Positions 5,119 to 11,652 of a stretch of DNA of 11,652 nt are shown here, piece by piece. Source of the DNA: Phycisphaerae bacterium (GTDB lineage: Bacteria > Planctomycetota > Phycisphaerae > SM23-33). The DNA is taken from positions 1 through 11,652 of the forward strand of contig DAOVQV010000020.1 of NCBI GenBank assembly GCA_030628445.1, given 5' to 3'. Positions within the stretch are counted from its first letter, which is position 1; each line of letters begins with the position of its first letter. The notes under the pieces were generated by a model. That model did not search any database and was not told the DNA's origin. It worked only from the letters and a program-made list of their open reading frames with translations. The position numbers were made by a program, and so were the translations under genes.

Positions 5119-6243
5119 ATGATACTGATCGTTATTGCGGCACTGTTCGTTTTGGGCATCGCATTGTTCCAGGGGATTCAGGGCCTGTTCAGCGCTTTGA
5201 TCATGTCGATCCTGACGATTCTCTGCGCAGCCTTGGCGTTCAATTTCTACGAGCCCCTCGCCGAGGCGCTGCTATACACCCGTCAGCCGGCGACGGCGGA
5301 TGCGATTATGCTGGTGGCGATGTTCGTTGTCCCGCTGCTTGTCCTGCGCATCTGCTGCGACAAGTTCTTGGGCAGAAATGTCGTCCTGAATGTATGGGTC
5401 TCCCGCATCGGCGGCGGGTTCCTGGGCCTGATTACGGGAATGGTGGTCGTTGGGGTGCTGGCGGTTGCAGTTCAGATGCTACCGACTACAGAGAGCTTCA
5501 TGTACTACCGTCCCTACGACGGTTCGCTGAAGCGAGTTCAGCGACTGGCTCCGTTCTATCCGGACGAGTTCGCGGTCGGACTGGTGAACTTGCTTTCGGG
5601 AGGGGGCCTATCCGGCGGGGCGGATACCCGCTTCCAAAGCACCCACGATGATCTGTTCCTGGAGCTTTTCTGCGCCCGCAACACCGCGGGAAAGCACGGC
5701 CGGGTGGACGCACGGCCTGATTCCTTGAATCTCATTGGCGTGTACGATCCTGACGATGCGAAAGTAGGATGGGCGAATGCCGTTCCGCCAAACCCGCTAC
5801 TTCCCAAGAATGCAATTCCGAACATCGTCATCGCGCGCCTCAGCATCGATAGGAAGGCGCAAGATGAGGACAGGTGGTGGCGGCTGGTGGCGACCCATTT
5901 TCGGATGGTCACCGAGGCCGGTAAGAGCTACTATCCGGTGGGGTATTTAAGTCACGGCCCCGAGGGTTGGCAGGTCCACTCGCCCCAATACAAGGAAAAC
6001 CAGCCCCAAATCGCCGAGTTGATAGTCCAACGCCCCCTCGATGCGGAGAAGTCCCCGCGGGTGACGGTGGACTGGATCTATCGCATACCATCCGACGAGG
6101 ACCCGGCGGGGGTTTCATTCCGGCGCGTGGCCGTCGAACGCGTGGGGAAGGTCAAGAAAAACGCCCTCCCGCCCACCAAGGGCGCCTTGGACCTCGCGTT
6201 CAAACCCGACAAGAAGAGGGCTTCTCGCCAACGGCGCCGCTGA
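5119..6243 (+). CDS. CvpA-family membrane protein with a long C-terminal extension
   Basis: Residues 1 to about 120 show the four-segment pattern of the CvpA (colicin V production) family: hydrophobic stretches near 1-18, 22-42, 60-78 and 97-119, with RIGGGFLGLITGMVVVGVL at 96-114 matching the conserved last segment. CvpA proteins are inner-membrane proteins of poorly understood function, linked to envelope stress and export. They are commonly about 160-200 residues. Here 374 residues are present: after about residue 125 comes a hydrophilic region of some 250 residues that I do not recognise, ending in a basic tail (DKKRASRQRRR). An AGGAG site overlaps the preceding stop codon and lies 6 nt before this ATG. 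With only 9 nt between the genes, it is surely in one operon with the GspE-like protein. It may have a structural role with that membrane-anchored partner (inference). Confidence 0.82.
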   Translation: MILIVIAALFVLGIALFQGIQGLFSALIMSILTILCAALAFNFYEPLAEALLYTRQPATADAIMLVAMFVVPLLVLRICCDKFLGRNVVLNVWVSRIGGGFLGLITGMVVVGVLAVAVQMLPTTESFMYYRPYDGSLKRVQRLAPFYPDEFAVGLVNLLSGGGLSGGADTRFQSTHDDLFLELFCARNTAGKHGRVDARPDSLNLIGVYDPDDAKVGWANAVPPNPLLPKNAIPNIVIARLSIDRKAQDEDRWWRLVATHFRMVTEAGKSYYPVGYLSHGPEGWQVHSPQYKENQPQIAELIVQRPLDAEKSPRVTVDWIYRIPSDEDPAGVSFRRVAVERVGKVKKNALPPTKGALDLAFKPDKKRASRQRRR

Positions 6244-6281
6244 GCCTCACGGAAGGATTATCCAAAGCCGTAGCGGGTCGT

Positions 6282-6289
6282 CCCCCCCC
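6282..6289. repeat. C8 homopolymer in the gap after the CvpA gene
   Basis: Eight C in a row lie in the 125-bp convergent gap between the CvpA gene and the lipoprotein gene. No strong terminator hairpin with a T-tract is visible there on either strand. The tract may be slippage-prone but is not in a coding frame or at a promoter that I can see. Confidence 0.5.
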
Positions 6290-6368
6290 TGTATCGCCTC
6301 CGGCCAGTTGATCGGTCCTTGATTCCAAAGTCCCGGGCAAAACCCAGGAACCCCAAAGCAGCCCAGAT

Positions 6369-7127
6369 CTATCGCATCTGCTTTCGCAGATCGTCGGGCA
6401 TTCGTTCCACCCAGAATCGGTACGCCAGCTCGGGGCGGCGAAGATGCCCGCCCCGAACCTGCTTCTTGTCCGTCTCGAAGCAGCGGCGCTCCCTGAGCCA
6501 ACGAAACACCGCCCAAGACTGCTTCTGTATGGGTAACAGGTCGTCCTTGCCCCAGAAAATCACAATCGGAAGCTTGCGGGCCTCATCGGTCAGTTCGATT
6601 CTCTCGAGATGGTCTGCGCTGGCGTTGCAGGCCCTGGCGATAAGCATGCTGAACGTCCCGGGGTTCCGCAGGCCAATCCAGTACAGCGGATACCCGCCGG
6701 CCGAAAACCCGGTCAGCATGACGGCATCGCGATTGACCCCGTATCGGGTGTCTATGTCCTCGATGGCCCCCAGCACCACCTTTTCGTCTTCTTCCAGCAG
6801 GTCATACCTCCCCACGACCGGTAAGATACCCTCGGCGCTTTTGGCCCTTGGAGCAGCGATTAGGAAACCATGCCGCTCGGCCAGGTCTTTCCATTCCATA
6901 ATCTGCCTTATGGGGCCGTCCCAAACCTTCGAACCGTGCAGGGAAATCACCAGAGGCCACTTGCGCTGATTTGTGTAGTAGCTTGGGACGTACAGCCAGT
7001 ATTTGCAGCCGGTTTCAGGATCAACGATATGTCGGGCCTCAACGGGTGTGTCCTGGGGTTGCGTAACGGGACACCCCGCCAACAGGCCCGCCGTCATCGT
7101 CAGCACAATCGCTCTGGCAATTCGCAT
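6369..7127 (-). CDS. Exported lipoprotein with alpha/beta-hydrolase (esterase/PHB-depolymerase-like) fold
   Basis: The 252-residue product starts with a short basic n-region and hydrophobic core ending in the lipobox LAGC (16-19), so it should be lipidated at Cys19 and sit in the envelope. The mature part has alpha/beta-hydrolase features: PLVISLHG (58-65, oxyanion region), the nucleophile elbow TGFSAGG (139-145) with Ser142, FWGKDD (191-196) providing the likely acid, and the terminal histidine in RGGH (225-228). The order Ser-Asp-His and the layout resemble the esterase/polyhydroxybutyrate-depolymerase-like lineage. The substrate cannot be told from sequence. The open frame runs upstream to 7160. 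I chose the ATG at 7127 because AGGAG lies 5 nt before it and it gives a proper signal peptide. Convergent with the CvpA gene and divergent from the TIGR03790-type gene, suggesting its own promoter in the 153-bp gap. Confidence 0.85.
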   Translation of the reverse strand: MRIARAIVLTMTAGLLAGCPVTQPQDTPVEARHIVDPETGCKYWLYVPSYYTNQRKWPLVISLHGSKVWDGPIRQIMEWKDLAERHGFLIAAPRAKSAEGILPVVGRYDLLEEDEKVVLGAIEDIDTRYGVNRDAVMLTGFSAGGYPLYWIGLRNPGTFSMLIARACNASADHLERIELTDEARKLPIVIFWGKDDLLPIQKQSWAVFRWLRERRCFETDKKQVRGGHLRRPELAYRFWVERMPDDLRKQMR

Positions 7128-7244
7128 CGGTTCTCCTGCCCACCTGAGGGGATATCCCACCCGGCAAAATGCGTCGAGCCGGAAATTTATCCGATCCGGC
7201 CCCGTCTATGCTACGTACAAAGCCAACGGGATGTCCAAGAATTA

Positions 7245-7253
7245 TGGTATGAT
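7245..7253 (+). promoter_or_regulatory. Possible extended -10 promoter of the TIGR03790-type gene
   Basis: TGG followed by TATGAT (7248-7253) forms an extended -10 element, 27 bp before the start codon. No good -35 lies at the right distance. The ATG has no strong Shine-Dalgarno sequence; GAGG at 7263-7266 is 14 nt away. Confidence 0.4.
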
Positions 7254-7280
7254 TAGTGAGGCGAGGCCGATTGTAATTCC

Positions 7281-9023
7281 ATGTTCAGAATAACCAAAAC
7301 GCTCTTTGCTGTGCTGGCGGTGGCGATGACCTCCCAAGCGGCGTTTGCTTTGCGCCCCCAGGAGGTCGTGGTTGTAAGCAACGCCAACGTCCCGGAATCG
7401 GTGTCGCTGGGAAAGCACTATGCGGCCGTCAGGGGAATTCCCGCCGAGAATATCCTGTTGGTCAAGACGACGGCGGATTATCTCGTGCCCAGGGCCGATT
7501 ACGAAGCGCAGATTCGCCGCCCGCTGCGTGAATTCCTGGTCAGTAATCGATTGACCAGCAAGGTTCGCTGCATATGTTTGATGTGGGGGGTCCCTGTCCG
7601 CGTCGGTGCGGCGGCGCCGAAGGGAAAAGCGGGTGAGCTGATGGCGCTGTATCGCACAGCGGGGACCAAAGTCCAGTACCGCCTGGCGATTGACTACAAG
7701 CTCCTCGGTACCGTGGCGCGGAAGTTCCCCACACCCACCACCGACGGACTTGCGCCGGTGGGCAAGCTGTTCGAATCGCCGATCCCGGCGCCGTCGCCGC
7801 CGCTGCCAAGTCAGGCCCAACTGAAGAAGGACATCGACAAACTGTTTGAAATCAAGCAGGCCGAGGTCGCCAGGTTGCACGATCCGGCTCAGCGGCGGAT
7901 CGCGTCTCGCCAGCTCATGGGCTTGCAGTTGGACGTCTATGGTCTGGAGGGCCTGATCCGCCACATCAGCAAGGTCAAGCCCCCCAACCCGCCGGATATG
8001 CTCAAACTGACCCGCCGGCGGGACGAGGCGAAAACCAGGCTCGAAAAGCTTCTCAAGGCATCGCAGACATCCCAGAACATCCGGGCGGCCATGGATGCCA
8101 TGGAGCTGGTCGGCGGGGTCCATCGCACCGTCTCACACGCCAATAAATGGATCAAACGGCTCGGCCAGAGCGACGCTTCGGTGGACAGCGAACTGGCGCT
8201 GATGTGGTGGCGCAATTACGAACTGATCGGCCAGCAGCTCAACCCGCTTTACTGGCGCGTACCCGCCCGCACTGCCTCCAGCAAGATCCCCCCCACCATG
8301 ATGACGGCCCGGATTGACGGCCCGACGGCGGTTGAGGCGCGGCGGATTATCGATGAGTCAGTCGCCGCCGAGAAAGCAGGACTTAAGGGCACGTTCTACA
8401 TCGATGCGGGGGGCAAGCTGCCCAAATACGATCTGCATCTCCGCAAGCTGCGCGACTTCCTCCTCGCCAAGAGCCGCATCAAGGTCGTTATCGATGAGGA
8501 CAGAACAACGTTTGCTGAAGGAACCTGCCCTCAGGCAGCTCTGTACGTGGGGTGGTACAGCTTGGCGAAATACGTACCGGCATTTACCTGGAACACAGGG
8601 GCGACGGGGTGGCACATAGCCAGCTTCGAGGCGAGGCACCTTCGTGACCCCAACAGCAACGAATGGTGCGTCAAGATGCTGCAAAACGGGGTAGCCGCCA
8701 CCATCGGAGCCGTGGAAGAGCCGTATTTGACCTCGTTCCCGATACCCGAGGAGTTCTTCCCCCTGCTGCTTACGGGTAAGTATACGCTGGCGGAGTGCTA
8801 CTGGCGAACCGTCCCGAACACCAGTTGGCGATTGACGCTAATCGGCGACCCGCTCTATACGCCCTTCGCCGCCAACCCTCAAGTCAGCGTCGATGCTCTT
8901 CCGCAAGGTCTGGCGCCCGCGACAAATCGAGGCCCCCAGACCCCTGCACGCCCGCAGGTCGCACCCTCGCATCCGGCGACTCGCACCACCGCGAGCCCAT
9001 CGCCAGCAGATAGGGCACGATAA
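7281..9023 (+). CDS. Secreted TIGR03790-family protein with helical insertion
   Basis: The 580-residue product has a Sec signal peptide (MFRITKTLFAVLAVAMTSQAAFA, split here as core 5-20 and cleavage after AFA at about residue 23). The mature start, EVVVVSNANVPESVSLGKHY followed by AVRGIPAENILLV, matches what I know of TIGR03790. This is a family of unknown function reported mainly from genomes with exosortase/PEP-CTERM protein sorting. Later family landmarks are SVDSELALMWW (300-310), NPLYW (321-325), ARIDGPT (343-349), GLKGTFYIDA (367-376), WNTGATGWHIASFEA (437-451) and LTLIGDPLY (518-526). Between about 110 and 295 there is a long charged helical stretch (for example KKDIDKLFEIKQAEVARL) that appears to be an insertion. 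The last 50 residues are rich in Pro, Ala and Thr and overlap the opposite gene. No PEP-CTERM anchor is present on the protein itself. The role is unknown. Confidence 0.82.
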   Translation: MFRITKTLFAVLAVAMTSQAAFALRPQEVVVVSNANVPESVSLGKHYAAVRGIPAENILLVKTTADYLVPRADYEAQIRRPLREFLVSNRLTSKVRCICLMWGVPVRVGAAAPKGKAGELMALYRTAGTKVQYRLAIDYKLLGTVARKFPTPTTDGLAPVGKLFESPIPAPSPPLPSQAQLKKDIDKLFEIKQAEVARLHDPAQRRIASRQLMGLQLDVYGLEGLIRHISKVKPPNPPDMLKLTRRRDEAKTRLEKLLKASQTSQNIRAAMDAMELVGGVHRTVSHANKWIKRLGQSDASVDSELALMWWRNYELIGQQLNPLYWRVPARTASSKIPPTMMTARIDGPTAVEARRIIDESVAAEKAGLKGTFYIDAGGKLPKYDLHLRKLRDFLLAKSRIKVVIDEDRTTFAEGTCPQAALYVGWYSLAKYVPAFTWNTGATGWHIASFEARHLRDPNSNEWCVKMLQNGVAATIGAVEEPYLTSFPIPEEFFPLLLTGKYTLAECYWRTVPNTSWRLTLIGDPLYTPFAANPQVSVDALPQGLAPATNRGPQTPARPQVAPSHPATRTTASPSPADRAR

Positions 9024-10497
9024 CAGCGAGGCTTCCGATGATATGAGCCCGCCAGTCCGACCATTCGGCCCCGCGCCGCGAAAGCGCCCCCTGAAGCAGC
9101 TCACCCGCTCCGCCGGCCGCCGCGGCCAGGAATATGCCCAAAACCCCGGCCCATAACCGTCGCGCCCCCATAACCCACGCCAGTGACATCGCCAGGAAGA
9201 ATCCCGCCGCACCATGAAGGAATGTGTCTGTGGCGCCAAAGGCACGCGCGGCCGAACCGGCCAGGCCGGCGTCGCGAACAACGCCCAACAGAAGCATAAG
9301 CCCCGCCAATACCGCCACCAGGATTATGCCCGGTCGCGCCCGATCCGATCTGCCACACATCGCCGGCGCCAGGCCCCAGACAAACCCCAGCGCCATCGTT
9401 ACGGACGGTATGAACAGCCCGCCGACACTGAGAAACGCGCCCGTCGCCAGAACGATGGCAGCGGTCCAGAGGACCGCACGCAAAGCACAAGCCGTGCCCT
9501 TCCCCCGTGCGGAACTTAACAGCCAGACCAAGCATCCCGCCATCACGCCCAGAAACCACAACAGGCCCACCCAACCGACCATCGCACCCAAGACAACCAC
9601 CCCAGCATCGGACGCACTGACCCGACTGAAGGCCTCCTCCCCGACACCGAACGGGCCCACGGGAACATTCTTGAAGATGGCGAACATCTCCCAGGACGGC
9701 TGGGTTATCACCACTGCACCCGCCCCAATGGCTCCAAGCACACTGGCGGCTAGAAGAACGCCTTTGCGGCTCTGAGTGAAGATCACACCCGCCAGAATCA
9801 ACAGACCAAAGATCAGCCCGCCCGCTATCGCCGCACCGCGCGGGGCAACCGCTGCAAGGACGATCGCAGCAAAAACCGCAACGCCCACTCGGATGATTCG
9901 CAACAGGTGAATCCAGCGAGGCTGGTATCCTGAAACCGGCCGCCACAGCGCCCCGTCTTCACAAAACGGCGTTATCCACACGGCCACACCGCCAAAACCC
10001 AGTAGCGCCAGCGGATCGCGGATAGCTCCCCCCTTACCCCACATCATCGCCGCCACAGAGCCAATCATCACCGCAGCTCCGCAGATGCTTACTATCAGCA
10101 TCCGCTTGCTGGTTCCCGACAGCAAGCTGCCAACCAGCATCACCACCCCCCCCAGCAGCAGCAGGTGAAAGATCACCGACATATTGACGGAACCCCCAAG
10201 GGCCAGGTATCCCCGCTCAGCTGCTCCAAGGCCCGTCCGGGCCAGGTGAAACATCATCACCGCACCGGGGCCCAGCAGCGCCAGGTAGATCGGATTACCC
10301 GGTACCGTCCGATCGGCAGCGATGGTCCGCCAACAAAGCCAGAACGCCAAAATCACGCAAACAGACGCCACCATTCCGCCCCAGGCGAAGTACCCAGGGC
10401 ACCACCACGTCAGCATACCCAAGACGATTACGCCCGTAAGTAACCAGCGTGTCGCGCCGGCGAGCTGACTGGCTGTCTTGCCGATCGGTATCGCCAC
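8884..10497 (-). CDS. Polytopic membrane protein: O-antigen ligase/polymerase-like region fused to a VanZ-like domain
   Basis: The 537-residue protein starts at a GTG (10497) with AGGAG 7 nt upstream. It has about a dozen hydrophobic segments across 15-500. The first part resembles the Wzy/WaaL group: FTQSRKGVLLA (240-250) is like the conserved segment after which the large periplasmic loop follows, and PVGPFGVGEEAFSRVSASDAG (279-299) resembles that loop. Such proteins polymerise or ligate lipid-linked glycans at the outer face of the inner membrane. The C-terminal part, about 420-500, reads as VanZ-like: TDTFLHGAAGFFLAM (423-437), GGAGELLQGALSRRGAEWSDW (462-482) and a last membrane segment. 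VanZ-like domains are of unclear activity. Residues from about 492 on are encoded opposite the end of the TIGR03790-type gene, and the tail after 503 is hydrophilic. It is divergent from a glycosyltransferase, which supports a glycan role. Wzy versus WaaL cannot be decided. Confidence 0.75.
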   Translation of the reverse strand: MAIPIGKTASQLAGATRWLLTGVIVLGMLTWWCPGYFAWGGMVASVCVILAFWLCWRTIAADRTVPGNPIYLALLGPGAVMMFHLARTGLGAAERGYLALGGSVNMSVIFHLLLLGGVVMLVGSLLSGTSKRMLIVSICGAAVMIGSVAAMMWGKGGAIRDPLALLGFGGVAVWITPFCEDGALWRPVSGYQPRWIHLLRIIRVGVAVFAAIVLAAVAPRGAAIAGGLIFGLLILAGVIFTQSRKGVLLAASVLGAIGAGAVVITQPSWEMFAIFKNVPVGPFGVGEEAFSRVSASDAGVVVLGAMVGWVGLLWFLGVMAGCLVWLLSSARGKGTACALRAVLWTAAIVLATGAFLSVGGLFIPSVTMALGFVWGLAPAMCGRSDRARPGIILVAVLAGLMLLLGVVRDAGLAGSAARAFGATDTFLHGAAGFFLAMSLAWVMGARRLWAGVLGIFLAAAAGGAGELLQGALSRRGAEWSDWRAHIIGSLAVIVPYLLAMGSRWCESPDARVRPAGVQGSGGLDLSRAPDLAEEHRR

Positions 10498-10523
10498 AAA
10501 GACGCTCCTTGCAAGAACGTGAG

Positions 10524-10553
10524 AGTCTAATCCCGCCCGCCCATCCCAGTCAA
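10524..10553 (-). promoter_or_regulatory. Putative promoter of the ligase/VanZ-like gene
   Basis: On the minus strand TTGACT (10553-10548, 5 of 6) and TAGACT (10529-10524, 4 of 6) are separated by 18 bp. The leader before the GTG start would be about 20 nt and contains the AGGAG site. Confidence 0.5.
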
Positions 10554-10618
10554 CGCCACGCCCCAGAAGGACGACATCGCATCGCTACCACTTGGCAGGG
10601 AGGCGTGCAAAGATTACG

Positions 10619-11572
10619 ATGTCAGTCCTTATGGACGCCCGGACCAAGATCGCCGTCCTGATTCCCTGCTTCAACGAGGCCGACGTCATCGGTAACGTCA
10701 TCGACGATTTCAGTTCTCACCTACCCGACGCCAGGATTTACGTCTTCGACAACTGCTCCACCGACGGTAGTGGCGAGGTCGCCCGCCGGCACGGTGCGAC
10801 CGTCATCCCCGAGCCGAGAAAGGGCAAGGGCTTCGTCGTGGACAGCATGCTCGACAAGATCGACGCCGACTACTACGTGATGGTCGACGGCGACGACACG
10901 TACCCGGCTCAGAAGGTCGGCGAACTGCTTGCGCCGGTGATGTCCGGGGACGCGGACATGGCCGTCGGCGCGAGGCTTCGTCAATACCAGAAGGACTCGT
11001 TCCGTCCGCTGCACGTGGCCGGGAATACTCTGATCCGCGGGCTCATCAATAAGATCTTTCGGGTCAAGCTGACGGACATCTTCTCGGGATACCGTGCTTT
11101 CGGGCGCAAGGTCGTCGAGCGAATCCCGGTCGTCTCGGCGGGCTTCGAGGTGGAAACCGAGCTGACCGTCCACATGCTGTACTACAAGCTGACCATCGTG
11201 GAAGTGCAGGTTCCCTACCGCTCCCGGCCGGCCGGGAGCAAATCAAAACTTAATACCTTTCGCGACGGCGCCCGAGTGCTCTGGAAGCTGTTCAACCTGA
11301 TCCGCGCGTTCAAGCCGCTGACGTTTTTCGGGGGCCTCGGGATTGTGCTGCTGGTTTTAGGATTGCTCGCGGGGGCCCCGCCGGTGTACGGGTTCATCGA
11401 AAGCGGCTACCAGCAGGTCGAGCGGTTCCCCCTTGCGATCCTGGCCACCGGGCTTATCCTACTTTCAGCCGGCAGCGTGTTTCTGGGCCTGATACTGCAT
11501 GCGATGAACTGGCGGTTCAAAGAGTTGCACAACGTGATGGTCCGCCGAAAAGGCCACAGCAGGCGGGTATGA
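10619..11572 (+). CDS. Family 2 glycosyltransferase with two C-terminal membrane segments
   Basis: Numbering is for the 317-residue form. The GT-A fold begins with IAVLIPCFNEADVIG (11-25). The second motif VFDNCSTDGS (42-51) binds the nucleotide sugar. The metal-binding Asp motif is VDGDDTYP (89-96), and TDIFSGYRAF (152-161) is the conserved region seen in polyprenyl-phosphate sugar transferases of the DPM1/GtrB group. Two hydrophobic segments at about 233-258 and 270-294 anchor the C terminus, as in several bacterial members. It probably moves a sugar from a nucleotide donor to a lipid carrier at the inner face of the membrane; the sugar is unknown. The start is uncertain. The ATG at 10619 has GGGAGG 15 nt upstream. 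A TTG at 10592 has no ribosome site. The ATG at 10631 would fit a near-leaderless transcript from TTGGCA (10592-10597) and TACGAT (10615-10620). Divergent from the ligase/VanZ-like gene; an ATGA overlap leads into the next frame. Confidence 0.9.
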   Translation: MSVLMDARTKIAVLIPCFNEADVIGNVIDDFSSHLPDARIYVFDNCSTDGSGEVARRHGATVIPEPRKGKGFVVDSMLDKIDADYYVMVDGDDTYPAQKVGELLAPVMSGDADMAVGARLRQYQKDSFRPLHVAGNTLIRGLINKIFRVKLTDIFSGYRAFGRKVVERIPVVSAGFEVETELTVHMLYYKLTIVEVQVPYRSRPAGSKSKLNTFRDGARVLWKLFNLIRAFKPLTFFGGLGIVLLVLGLLAGAPPVYGFIESGYQQVERFPLAILATGLILLSAGSVFLGLILHAMNWRFKELHNVMVRRKGHSRRV

Positions 11573-11652
11573 CCGCCCGGATGCAGCATAGACTATCGGC
11601 TCGGCGGCCTTGTGCTTTGAATCTGTCTGGCGTTTCGGGTTCATCATTTCGA
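11569..11652 (+). CDS. Possible start of a downstream coupled gene (runs off the window)
   Basis: The ATG at 11569 overlaps the stop of the glycosyltransferase as ATGA, and its frame stays open for 28 codons to the window end. The start MTARMQHRLSARRPCALNLS is basic and not recognisable. There is no strong ribosome site, so coupled translation would be needed. With only 28 codons an open frame in GC-rich DNA can arise by chance. Confidence 0.35.
   Translation, partial: MTARMQHRLSARRPCALNLSGVSGSSFR

Noticed and set aside
7242..8123. 293-codon open frame on the minus strand inside the TIGR03790-type gene
   Set aside because: It shadows a gene with a signal peptide and family landmarks. It has no ribosome site or domain that I can see.
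9101..9946. 281-codon frame overlapping the ligase/VanZ-like gene on the same strand
   Set aside because: It is a frame-shifted shadow rich in Gly, Cys and Arg, with none of the membrane pattern of the true frame.
10592..10618. TTG start at 10592 for the glycosyltransferase
   Set aside because: No ribosome site precedes it, and the added residues are basic with no family similarity. The ATG at 10619 is preferred.
1..11652. CRISPR arrays, transposases, tRNA or rRNA genes
   Set aside because: I saw no regularly spaced direct repeats, no terminal inverted repeats with a transposase, and no cloverleaf or conserved rRNA segment.

Overview
The window looks like chromosomal DNA from a GC-rich Gram-negative bacterium, most likely a member of the Planctomycetota or a related lineage. 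This is inference. It rests on a type IV pilus ATPase next to a membrane-anchored GspE-like protein and CvpA, a TIGR03790-type exported protein (a family mostly reported from genomes with the exosortase/PEP-CTERM system), and a lipoprotein with a lipobox. There are no rRNA or tRNA genes, insertion sequences, phage genes or CRISPR arrays in the window.

Layout. 1-287: 3' end of an unrecognised gene. 461-955 (+): coaD, behind a perfect TATAAT -10 element. 1260-1883 (-): nadD, convergent with coaD. Between their ends is an AT-rich 304-bp gap that carries what I read as a minus-strand small RNA of about 90 nt. It has a TTGACA -35, two perfect hairpins with C-rich loops that mimic the 16S anti-Shine-Dalgarno sequence, and an intrinsic terminator ending in six T. 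1986-6243 (+): an apparent operon made of a promoter, a 50-codon small ORF overlapping the next start by ATGA, a PilT-type ATPase, a membrane-anchored GspE/PilB-like protein whose catalytic residues are lost, and a CvpA-family membrane protein with a long C-terminal extension. 6369-7127 (-): a lipoprotein with an alpha/beta-hydrolase fold. 7281-9023 (+): a secreted TIGR03790-family protein with a large helical insertion. Its 3' end overlaps by 140 bp, tail to tail, with 8884-10497 (-), a polytopic protein joining an O-antigen ligase/polymerase-like region to a VanZ-like domain. 10619-11572 (+): a family 2 glycosyltransferase with two C-terminal membrane segments. An ATGA overlap leads into a further frame that runs off the window.

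The first part serves cofactor synthesis: the last adenylyl transfer steps of CoA (CoaD) and NAD (NadD). The middle operon is envelope machinery: a competent pilus-type motor ATPase, a probable pseudo-ATPase partner fixed in the membrane, and CvpA. The last third is envelope and exopolysaccharide work: glycan transfer at the membrane, glycan polymerisation or ligation, and exported proteins. The two items most worth following up are the anti-Shine-Dalgarno small RNA between coaD and nadD and the pseudo-ATPase coupled to PilT.
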